A DNA stretch of 64,000 bases from Psychrobacter sp. NZS113 (lineage in GTDB: Bacteria; Pseudomonadota; Gammaproteobacteria; Pseudomonadales; Moraxellaceae): contig NZ_JADYWL010000001.1 in assembly GCF_015864825.1 (NCBI RefSeq), positions 310,001 through 374,000 of the forward strand, given 5' to 3'. Below are positions 54,794 through 64,000 of this stretch, piece by piece (the first letter of the stretch is position 1; each line of letters opens with the position of its first letter). Position numbers and translations under genes: made by a program. The notes beneath the pieces were generated by a model. That model did not search any database, was not told the origin of the DNA, and worked only from the letters and a program-made list of their open reading frames with translations.

Positions 54794-55231
54794 ATGAGTA
54801 TACAAATTGACTGGCAGGCCTTTACACCAATCTCTTTAGTGGGTGGCCTAATACTAGGTCTGGCAACGGTCATACTGCTACTGGGTATTGGACGTATTGC
54901 GGGTATTAGCGGCATATTCTCAAGCCTGCTAAAGCCCAAGCGTGTAGAGATGTGGCAGGTATTATTTATCATTGGTCTGGTCGTCTCGCCAGTGTTGTAC
55001 AGTCTGGGAAAGCCACTACCTGATATAGAAATCAGCACTTCTTTGCCATTGTTGATTGGTGCGGGGTTATTGGTCGGTTTTGGGACGCGCTTGGGATCGG
55101 GCTGTACCAGTGGTCACGGTATCTGTGGCAATGCACGCTTGTCTCCACGCTCGATGGCAGCGACAGCGACCTTTATGTTCTTTGGTATTGTGACGGTTTA
55201 TATGGGTCGGCATGTTTTAGGTTTGATTTAA
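54794..55231 (+). CDS. YeeE/YedE-family membrane protein (first half-transporter)
   Basis: A 145-residue protein with four membrane segments and the family hallmark GSGCTSGHGICGNARLSPRS, which carries the conserved cysteines. YeeE/YedE proteins move thiosulfate or other sulfur compounds. In TsuA one chain has both halves; here two short proteins together make the set. The second half follows 60 bp downstream, so the pair likely forms one operon. Confidence 0.9.
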   Translation: MSIQIDWQAFTPISLVGGLILGLATVILLLGIGRIAGISGIFSSLLKPKRVEMWQVLFIIGLVVSPVLYSLGKPLPDIEISTSLPLLIGAGLLVGFGTRLGSGCTSGHGICGNARLSPRSMAATATFMFFGIVTVYMGRHVLGLI

Positions 55232-55291
55232 ACAAATCGTTGATAAGACGGCGTTGAGTACTATTTATAGTAGCTTGAATTAACATATTAG

Positions 55292-55726
55292 ATGCGAGAA
55301 AAAAACATGCTAAAAAATATAATTGGATTGCTGGCAGGATTATTATTTGGTTTTGGGCTGTTGATATCTGGCATGACCGATCCTGTAAAAGTCCAAGGAT
55401 TTTTGGATGTCTTTGGTGCATGGGATATTTCCCTCGCATTGGTCATGGGTGGTGGATTAATCGTGGCAATCGTTGGTGTGCAATTGGCCAAGCGTCAGCA
55501 GACCAGCTTGATTGGCACATTGATAGAGATGCCAAGCAAAACCGTTATTAATAAAAAACTCCTTATCGGCGCGATGCTCTTTGGTATTGGTTGGGGTTTG
55601 GTTGGTATTTGTCCAGGACCAGGAATCGTACTGCTCGGAACAGGACAATGGCAAGCATATGTATTCATCCCTGCCATGATAGTCGGTATGTTGGTCTATC
55701 AATGGCTTGAGCCGAAGCTTGGCTGA
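55292..55726 (+). CDS. YeeE/YedE-family membrane protein (DUF6691 half)
   Basis: A 144-residue partner of the preceding gene, with four membrane segments. It carries GLLFGFGLLISGMTDPVKVQGFLD, outlined by its SGMTDP motif, and the cysteine motif WGLVGICPGPGIVLLG. The ATG at 55307 (MLKNIIGLL) is an alternative start with GCGAGAA upstream. The repeat copy E begins one base after the stop codon. Confidence 0.9.
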   Translation: MREKNMLKNIIGLLAGLLFGFGLLISGMTDPVKVQGFLDVFGAWDISLALVMGGGLIVAIVGVQLAKRQQTSLIGTLIEMPSKTVINKKLLIGAMLFGIGWGLVGICPGPGIVLLGTGQWQAYVFIPAMIVGMLVYQWLEPKLG

Positions 55727-55838
55727 TATAGTTAGCTCTCTATAAATTGGATACGGTGTCAGCCTCGCTTAGTTTACTAGCTGTAGTATTTTTACTCGGC
55801 TTCCTTGTTTCCAAATTACATTGAACCAACTACAGTAT
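55727..55838 (-). repeat. Dispersed MITE-like intergenic repeat (copy E)
   Basis: A 112-bp unit starting TATAGTTAGCTCTCTATAAA and ending AACCAACTACAGTATA. Read on the minus strand it shares TACTACAGCTAGTA, CTAAGCGAGGCTGACACCG and TATCCAATTTATAGAGAG with copy C (37310-37417). It abuts the stop codon of the second YeeE gene. Confidence 0.82.
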
Positions 55839-55948
55839 AAATAAGCTAGTACTCAAAAAATGGTCAGCCTAATTCAATTAAGCTAACCTTTTCTATATTT
55901 CTATAAAAGACGTTTCACGTTATAAAAAAATTTGACGCTGTCAAAGCC

Positions 55949-57613
55949 CTATTTCGCACTGACCGTGACTTTTGGGGTTTCGTGTGCCAATGATTTGGCC
56001 GCTTGTCGCAGCTCAAATTTCTGAACTTTGCCCGTACTGGTCTTTGGTATTTCAGCAAAGATAATATATTTGGGTACTTTAAATCCCGCTAAGTGCTGCT
56101 TGCAATGCGCCATCACGGTATCGCGCTGCAAGGTGCTACCAGCATGAATCTCGATAAAGGCAACGGGTACTTCGCCCCATTTTTCATGCGGTGCAGCGAC
56201 CACAGCGCAGCTTTGAATCTCAGGCATTTTATACAGGATGTTTTCGACCTCGATACTAGAGATATTTTCACCACCTGAGATGATGATGTCTTTAAGCCTG
56301 TCCATGATTTTGATATAACCATCAGCGTATTTGACGCCCAAATCACCTGTGCGAAACCAGCCATTAGCAAAGGCTGCTTCGGTGGCTTTACGACTTTTGA
56401 GATAGCCTTTCATCACCATATTACCGCGTAATGCCAGCTCGCCCATCTCTTCACCATCGGCCGCGACAGGTTCAGTCGTACCTTGCTTAAACACTTCAAA
56501 CCCAGTCATCAAGTGTGAAGTCACACCTTGTCGTGATTTCTTTTGCGCACGTACAGTGACATCCATCTCATCCCATTCTGTTTGCTCGGCACAGACTGTC
56601 ACTGGTCCATATACTTCAGTAAGACCATAAACATGAGAGATGTGAAAACCCATGGCTTCCATTGCTGCCAGCATAGTCTCAGAGGGCGGTGCACCAGCGA
56701 CCCAACCTTTGACCGTATGGGTGATGGCTTCCTTATATTCAGACTTACCGCCTGCAATCATATTGTGTACCACAGGCGCTGAGCAATAATGGCTGACTTT
56801 GTACTTCGCAATCAGCTGCAAAATCAAATCAGCATCAATGTTACGCAAGCAGACATTAATACCGGCACGCTCCGTGATGGTCCACGGAAAGCACCAACCG
56901 TTACAGTGAAACAACGGCAGCGTCCAGAGATACATAGGGTGCTTCGGCAGGTCCCAATCTAAAATATTGGATACCGCGTTGAGCGTGGCGCCGCGATGGT
57001 GGTAGACCACACCTTTGGGTTTACCTGTGGTGCCAGAGGTATAGTTCAGCGCAATCGCATCCCATTCATCTGATGGTTTTTCCCAGTTATCCAAACTTTC
57101 TGAGCTGGCAACCAATTCTTCATAGCTCATCTGCCCAAATCTATCGACTTTGAGTGCCGCATCTGTTGAGTGAATAACAATTAGGTTGGGAAAGGTTTCG
57201 TCGATAATCTCGGCATATTCAGCAAACTCACTGTCTAAAATGAGCACTTTGGCTTCGGAATGTTGCAGACAAAAGGTGAGGGCGTTGATATCGAGTCGGG
57301 TATTCAATGTACAGAGTACACCACCTGACATCGGCACACCAAAGGCGCATTCAATCATCGCTGGCGTATTCGGCATCATCACTGCCACGGTATCGTTTTT
57401 ATCAATGCCCAGTTTGCGCAGCCCATCAGCCAAATGCCTGCAACGATCATAGGTCTGTTGCCACGTTTGGGTAAAGTTATTGTATTCTAGGTCGTCATAG
57501 ATGATGGCGGTCTTGTCAGGGTATACCTGCGCACTGCGAATGATAAAATCAATAGGAGTGAGCGGTTGATGGTTGGCTGCATTTTTGCCAAGACCAGTAT
57601 GGAAGTCTGTCAT
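55949..57613 (-). CDS. AMP-dependent acyl-CoA synthetase (AlkK-like)
   Basis: A 554-residue ANL-superfamily enzyme that adenylates a fatty or other carboxylic acid and joins it to CoA. It has the P-loop LNYTSGTTGKPKGVVYHHRG, then HVYGLTEVYGPVTVCA and WFRTGDLGVKYADGY. DRLKDIIISGGENISSIEVE and the lysine motif KTSTGKVQKFELR follow. It resembles medium-chain AlkK-type ligases more than FadD. It is divergent from fadH across 363 bp, and the pair suggests coordinated use of unusual or unsaturated fatty acids. Confidence 0.9.
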   Translation of the reverse strand: MTDFHTGLGKNAANHQPLTPIDFIIRSAQVYPDKTAIIYDDLEYNNFTQTWQQTYDRCRHLADGLRKLGIDKNDTVAVMMPNTPAMIECAFGVPMSGGVLCTLNTRLDINALTFCLQHSEAKVLILDSEFAEYAEIIDETFPNLIVIHSTDAALKVDRFGQMSYEELVASSESLDNWEKPSDEWDAIALNYTSGTTGKPKGVVYHHRGATLNAVSNILDWDLPKHPMYLWTLPLFHCNGWCFPWTITERAGINVCLRNIDADLILQLIAKYKVSHYCSAPVVHNMIAGGKSEYKEAITHTVKGWVAGAPPSETMLAAMEAMGFHISHVYGLTEVYGPVTVCAEQTEWDEMDVTVRAQKKSRQGVTSHLMTGFEVFKQGTTEPVAADGEEMGELALRGNMVMKGYLKSRKATEAAFANGWFRTGDLGVKYADGYIKIMDRLKDIIISGGENISSIEVENILYKMPEIQSCAVVAAPHEKWGEVPVAFIEIHAGSTLQRDTVMAHCKQHLAGFKVPKYIIFAEIPKTSTGKVQKFELRQAAKSLAHETPKVTVSAK

Positions 57614-60112
<2,499 letters not shown>

Positions 60113-60148
60113 ACGATTGATTTAAAATCAGTGTCTGAGACTAGAAGA

Positions 60149-60183
60149 CGGCAGGGGAGTGATCTCCTGCTGTTTTTTTTATT
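60149..60183 (+). terminator. Terminator after fadH
   Basis: GCAGG and CCTGC arms with an inner AG/CT pair and small bulge, followed by eight T. Confidence 0.8.
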
Positions 60184-60261
60184 TAGAGCTTAAGTATCGC
60201 TCAAGGTTTTTATTTCAATTGAGATAAAATTCAGCCTATTGTTGCTTAGATGTTTGAAAAC

Positions 60262-61035
60262 CTACCTCACCTCACGCTCTAATATAATACCGTCAAAATA
60301 CCCTCGCATACCACAATGCAGCCTTCTATATTGATCATCCATATCTCTTAATAATAATTGAGTCTGGCCTTTATAAAGTGCTGGATATAAACGCAGCTCA
60401 ACCGTTTTATCTGGCTGATCATCATTGATGACCCAATGATTTTCTGACCATATGGCTTTACTCTCTCCCAAATCACAGGTATGAGCATTGGTAAAAATCA
60501 AAACGCCATCGATAATGGAAAGATAAGGCTTATTAGCGACACTATGAATCGATACCGTGTTTGTTGCCTCTCCTGAATCCTCCCAACGCTGAGTACCTGA
60601 ATTGTATATTGAGATTTGAGATTTTTGAGAAAATTTACCAAAGGCGTTTTTGCTTGGTAAATCAGAAGGACTTAACTCATCTGAAAAATTCCAAGACACA
60701 CTGTAATTGGTTTGCTCTTCGGAATACTCTTTATACTCACGTATCAGACATTCTTCACTTTTACAGGTATCACGCTGAAAATTTAGCCATGTGCGTTGAT
60801 TGGCAATGAGCCTATCTTTAAAAGCTTTGCTGTCTTCATAGTCAGAAGAAGTGACTAGATTGCTTTTGTACTTTTCTGCCATGGCGTCATCAAGCTTAGA
60901 AAGCTCAGGGCTTTCGCAAACGGTTTTTTCTACCCAGCTAACCGTTTTTTTGCAATCAAAACTTGCTGCATTTGCATAAGTGGAGAGTAGGCAAGTGCCT
61001 AAAATACTGATTGTAGTGATGCATAACTTTTTCAT
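60262..61035 (-). CDS. Secreted LprI-type protein with extra C-terminal domain
   Basis: From the ATG at 61035 (GAGGGT upstream) the protein has 257 residues with a signal peptide ending near TYANA. The N-terminal LprI/DUF1311 domain is clear: SFDCKKTVSWVEKTVC, ESPELSKLDDAMAEKY and NQRTWLNFQRDTCKSEECL. The last 130 residues are beta-rich with no family I recognise. They contain two Cys (TCDLG and LHCGMRG) that could form a disulfide. A periplasmic or surface role is likely. The frame extends upstream to 61122 without a signal-compatible start. Confidence 0.82.
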   Translation of the reverse strand: MKKLCITTISILGTCLLSTYANAASFDCKKTVSWVEKTVCESPELSKLDDAMAEKYKSNLVTSSDYEDSKAFKDRLIANQRTWLNFQRDTCKSEECLIREYKEYSEEQTNYSVSWNFSDELSPSDLPSKNAFGKFSQKSQISIYNSGTQRWEDSGEATNTVSIHSVANKPYLSIIDGVLIFTNAHTCDLGESKAIWSENHWVINDDQPDKTVELRLYPALYKGQTQLLLRDMDDQYRRLHCGMRGYFDGIILEREVR

Positions 61036-61146
61036 ATTACCCTCATTTTTTAGAGCTTGATTGTACTTTAAGAAAGCTATAATTGTGATATACGTGCAAT
61101 CATCACTTTCTGCAAAAAACAAATCAGCCTAGTCAGCCTCACTTAC

Positions 61147-61563
61147 TTACCAACTGCCAATATTTTTCATCGAAATCCAGGGCTCAATAGGTTCTAAGTC
61201 TTCGCCATTTTGTAGCAGCTCAATTGAGATATTATTAGGGTCTTTAACAAAAGCCATATGTCCATCTCTAGGTGGTCTTAATATTTCGACCCCTGCCTGT
61301 ATAAAGGTGTCGCACTGCGCGTATATGTTGTCGACTCTAAAGGCAAAGTGCCCAAAATTATCGCCATTGGTATACTCTTTTTCATCCCAGTTGTGTGTCA
61401 CTTCAATCTCTGGTGCACCCTCATGCGTTGCTAAAAAATATAAGCTGAATCTGCCTGATTCAGAGTCTCTCTTTCTTAGCAGTTGTAAGCCCATAAGGTC
61501 ACAATAGAAAGATAACGTTTCTTCTAGTTTGTTGGTTCTAATCATTGCATGTAAGTACTTCAT
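61147..61563 (-). CDS. Glyoxalase I-like VOC-family protein
   Basis: A 138-residue vicinal-oxygen-chelate protein close to lactoylglutathione lyase, which detoxifies methylglyoxal with glutathione. The four metal ligands are visible as H5 (YLHAMIRT), the Glu of APEIEVTHNW, the His of FGHFAFRVD and the Glu of ISIELLQ. NWDEKEYTNGDNFGHFAF-type sequence is typical of GloA. The 111 bp to the LprI gene and separate context suggest a single gene. Confidence 0.9.
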   Translation of the reverse strand: MKYLHAMIRTNKLEETLSFYCDLMGLQLLRKRDSESGRFSLYFLATHEGAPEIEVTHNWDEKEYTNGDNFGHFAFRVDNIYAQCDTFIQAGVEILRPPRDGHMAFVKDPNNISIELLQNGEDLEPIEPWISMKNIGSW

Positions 61564-61772
61564 AAAAATACCTTAATATTGATTATTCATAAAAAATGGA
61601 GTAATGGTAGGGTGCTTGTCATGCATCATTCATATATAAAATCTCAAATGGTGTCTGTATGATATCAATCCCATTAACTGTATAAAGCGTATTTGTGTCA
61701 GTAATTTTTTATCAAGTATTGCAAGCAGCATGCCTTGCAATACTTACTAGATTGCATCTGACGTCGCAAAAT

Positions 61773-62777
61773 CTAACCTTCCATCTCGCTAGTCAACCAC
61801 TCAGACACGTCATTCACTTGCGCTGCTACATCAGGATGCGCTATGCCTAGTTCATCGAGCTTAGTTTTTACGTCATTGCGATTATATTTGCTATCAGTCA
61901 GAGTCTCTTTTAACAGCTCAATCAATTCAACATTTAGTGCATCAGAGAAGATAACAACTTCACGAATCACCGCTTGCTTTACATCAAGGTGCAAATCGAT
62001 AATGCCCCAATCAAAGCGTGTCTCAATATGATGGGTAAACTCCGGGGTCTTGCCAAAACGCCAATCCCAATTCGCCATCTGCTGATAGTATTTATTCAAA
62101 CTAGGCTGCTTGGATAGACTGGCTTCATCTAGCGCTTCTACTGGTGCAGTGTCGCCGTAATACTCACAAAACGCCTCGATAATCGCATCAGACAGCGTGT
62201 CATGATTGATGTTTTTATTAAACTCAACCAAGTTAGCGACGCGAGCACGGACGGACTTAATACCTTTGGCTTTTAGCTTAAGTGGATGCGGGTTGAGATA
62301 ATCGCCCAGCTTTTGCATGTTGGCATTGACGAGTAATGTCCCGTGATGAAAGCTGCGATCCGCTGAATGCTTAAAGGCACTACCTGAGATTTTTTTATCA
62401 CCTACTTGCATATCATTACGCCCAGATAAATCAGCATCTATGCCTAACTTTTTCAGAGCATTAATGATGATGGTAAAGTTTGCTTCTTGGTCGTAGTCGT
62501 CTTTAGGTGATAAAAAGGTAAAGTTGGTATTGCCCAAGTCATGAAACACTGCACCGCCGCCACTCTGACGCCGCGCCAAAAACACATCATCGGCTTCCAT
62601 CTTATCGATTTTGCATTCTACCCACGGATTCTGCGAGCGTCCGATAACTACGGTCTCAGAGTTACGCCATAGAAACAGCGTGTGCGAGTCGGGATTGAGG
62701 GTATTAAATATCCAATCCTCGGTCGCGAGGTTAAACCAAGGGTTGGTCACGGCAGATTTTAAGATACGCAGTTTCAT
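61773..62777 (-). CDS. lplA: Lipoate-protein ligase A
   Basis: LplA activates free lipoate with ATP and attaches it to lipoyl domains of 2-oxo-acid dehydrogenases. The 334-residue protein has WRNSETVVIGRSQNPW and RRQSGGGAVFHDLGNTNF. KISGSAFKHSADRSFHHGTL carries the family lysine. The C-terminal accessory domain (about 250-334) is present, as in E. coli LplA (338). Confidence 0.95.
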   Translation of the reverse strand: MKLRILKSAVTNPWFNLATEDWIFNTLNPDSHTLFLWRNSETVVIGRSQNPWVECKIDKMEADDVFLARRQSGGGAVFHDLGNTNFTFLSPKDDYDQEANFTIIINALKKLGIDADLSGRNDMQVGDKKISGSAFKHSADRSFHHGTLLVNANMQKLGDYLNPHPLKLKAKGIKSVRARVANLVEFNKNINHDTLSDAIIEAFCEYYGDTAPVEALDEASLSKQPSLNKYYQQMANWDWRFGKTPEFTHHIETRFDWGIIDLHLDVKQAVIREVVIFSDALNVELIELLKETLTDSKYNRNDVKTKLDELGIAHPDVAAQVNDVSEWLTSEMEG

Positions 62778-63109
62778 TGTTTATCCTTTTGAGTAGAAGG
62801 TTATTTATTAGGTTTTATGAATTGGCTTTTATAAATAAGTATTATCATTCTTACCGATGCGAATTTTGAATTCAACGGGTGAGTAAAGAATGTATGGACT
62901 TCATTTTAGATAAGGTAAATTTATAAACAAAAGTGAGTGATGAGTATAGAAAAATAATCCCTTTTAAGCGATTAAAAAGTTATCATCGTGGTATTTTTTT
63001 ACGATATAACCTTTTTAACGACTGAGACCTTTTATAACGGTACATTTATCATAAATGACCATTTTTTATAAATAGAAAACAGCCGTCCCATGCTTGATAG
63101 GATTTTTTC
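62778..63109. other. Divergent intergenic region
   Basis: 332 bp of AT-rich DNA between lplA and the EamA transporter gene. No repeat or RNA was seen. Confidence 0.4.
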
Positions 63110-64000
63110 ATGACTAACCGCGACCTCATTATTTTCATCACGCTGTCCTTTATGTGGTCGCTGTCTTTTATATTTTATCGCGTGGGCGTGCCGGAGTTTG
63201 GCTCGTTGACCTTTGCCAGTTTACGGGTCATATTTGCTGGATTGGTCATGCTGATTTTTGTATTAATTAGCAAGAAAAACAGAGAAGGTATCCGCGAAAA
63301 TTGGAAAGTGTTGGCGCTTGTTGGATTATTCTCCGCTGCCGTGCCGTTTATACTGTTTTCTTTTTCTGCACGTTCGGTGAATGCAGGTGTCTTGGCAGTG
63401 CTCAATGCTTCTGTACCGATGCTGAGTGGATTTATCGCCAGTACGTTCTTTAAAGACAGACTGTCAAAAAAGCAAATTTTGGGCCTCATTATTGGTGTTA
63501 TCGGCGTGGTAATTTTGATGAGTGAGAGTTTGTTTGGTGGGCAGGATTCGACGTCGGGTTCGAGTCTGTTGCCGATGGGTTATGGGTTATTGGCCTGTGT
63601 TGGTTATGCGCTAGGGGCGAACATTACTAGGAATTACTTGAATGATGTCTCTCCAGTGGCGATTACCGCCGGGTCACTCATCATTGCCAGTGTGATTATG
63701 CTGCCAGTTGCAATATATGAGTTCCCTTATGGCAAGAGTATCAGTGCTCAGGCTTGGGTTTCTGTTATCTGTATTGGTGTGTTTTCTACCGCCATTGCGC
63801 TGATTTTTATGAATCAATTAATCAAAAGTATCGGCCCTATGAGAGCGACGAGTATTACGCTAGTGATTCCCATTTTTGCGATTATTTTGGGTTATTTATT
63901 ACTGGGTGAAGCGTTGGATACACCAGCCATTATCGGTTCGGTAGTGATATTGTTTGGGACATATTTGTCTTTAGAGTTGTCTGTTACTAGGATGATAAAG
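63110..64000 (+). CDS. EamA/DMT-family transporter, truncated by the window end
   Basis: The frame begins MTNRDLIIFITLSFMWSLSF with ATAGGA 7 bases upstream and is still open after 297 codons. About ten hydrophobic segments make two EamA repeats. FIFYRVGVPEFGSLTFASLR lies in the first; NITRNYLNDVSPVAITAG and the late IGPMRATSITLVIPIFAIIL lie in the second. Drug/metabolite transporters of this type export amino acids or other small molecules. The substrate is unknown. Only the last few residues appear to be missing. Confidence 0.92.
   Translation, partial: MTNRDLIIFITLSFMWSLSFIFYRVGVPEFGSLTFASLRVIFAGLVMLIFVLISKKNREGIRENWKVLALVGLFSAAVPFILFSFSARSVNAGVLAVLNASVPMLSGFIASTFFKDRLSKKQILGLIIGVIGVVILMSESLFGGQDSTSGSSLLPMGYGLLACVGYALGANITRNYLNDVSPVAITAGSLIIASVIMLPVAIYEFPYGKSISAQAWVSVICIGVFSTAIALIFMNQLIKSIGPMRATSITLVIPIFAIILGYLLLGEALDTPAIIGSVVILFGTYLSLELSVTRMIK

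Overview
The window looks like chromosomal DNA of a Psychrobacter-type member of the Moraxellaceae (Gammaproteobacteria). This rests on recognition, not on a search. The supports are moderate G+C, long AT-rich intergenic gaps, a short AccA lacking the usual N-terminal segment, and the order hemA / TPR protein-lolB-ispE-tRNA-Gln-prs-rplY-pth, as in Pseudomonas and Acinetobacter. Nearly all genes are housekeeping. No prophage, insertion sequence, CRISPR array or rRNA was seen.

Layout. 1-3.3 kb: the end of an unknown gene, a DpnI-type methyl-directed endonuclease, mltG and tmk. 3.4-9.9 kb: a cation/proton antiporter with a long disordered tail, a Do-family periplasmic protease and a membrane protein that looks like a dead metallophosphoesterase. 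10.4-12.6 kb: dapA, a very short BamC-like lipoprotein and purC, the classical order. 12.8-15.0 kb: an AT-rich, frameshifted AAA ATPase resembling the RloC/PrrC anticodon nucleases. 15.5-19.1 kb: mpg, a YqfO-like protein, a PepSY-like lipoprotein, a ZIP-like transporter, an apparent regulatory RNA gene and csbD. 19.6-28.8 kb: an Old-Yellow-Enzyme relative divergent from a TetR regulator and a molybdopterin oxidoreductase, then dadA, ygfZ, yjdM, hemL and a LprI-like protein. 29-41.7 kb: fadD, an Mpo1-like protein, ppx, accA, tilS, proC, yggT, thiD, tRNA-Ser, tRNA-Arg, an RDD protein and a Ca2+/Na+ antiporter. 41.9-52.8 kb: panD, pth, rplY, prs, two identical tRNA-Gln genes, a membrane protein of unknown function, ispE, lolB, a TPR protein and hemA. 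53.5-64 kb: a class V aminotransferase, a YeeE/YedE pair, an AlkK-like acyl-CoA synthetase, fadH, a LprI-like protein, a glyoxalase, lplA and the start of an EamA transporter.

The most interesting locus lies between the ZIP-like transporter and csbD (18434-18783). A perfect GacA-type palindrome, TGTAAG-N6-CTTACA, is followed by about 280 nt with eight consecutive short hairpins that each carry GGA in the loop, and then a strong rho-independent terminator. This is the architecture of the CsrB/RsmY/RsmZ RNAs that sequester CsrA/RsmA. A second non-coding theme is a family of roughly 105-110 bp MITE-like repeats with TATAGT-type ends. Five clear copies and two decayed ones sit in the gaps between genes.

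How the genes work together: fadD, the AlkK-like ligase and fadH feed fatty-acid activation and beta-oxidation, while accA starts fatty-acid synthesis. hemA and hemL are the two steps of the C5 pathway to 5-aminolevulinate. MltG serves the cell wall, and LolB and the BamC-like lipoprotein serve the outer membrane. Pth, tilS and the tRNAs serve translation. The OYE/TetR/molybdoenzyme cluster looks like an inducible redox module, with a 16-bp palindrome in its divergent promoter region.
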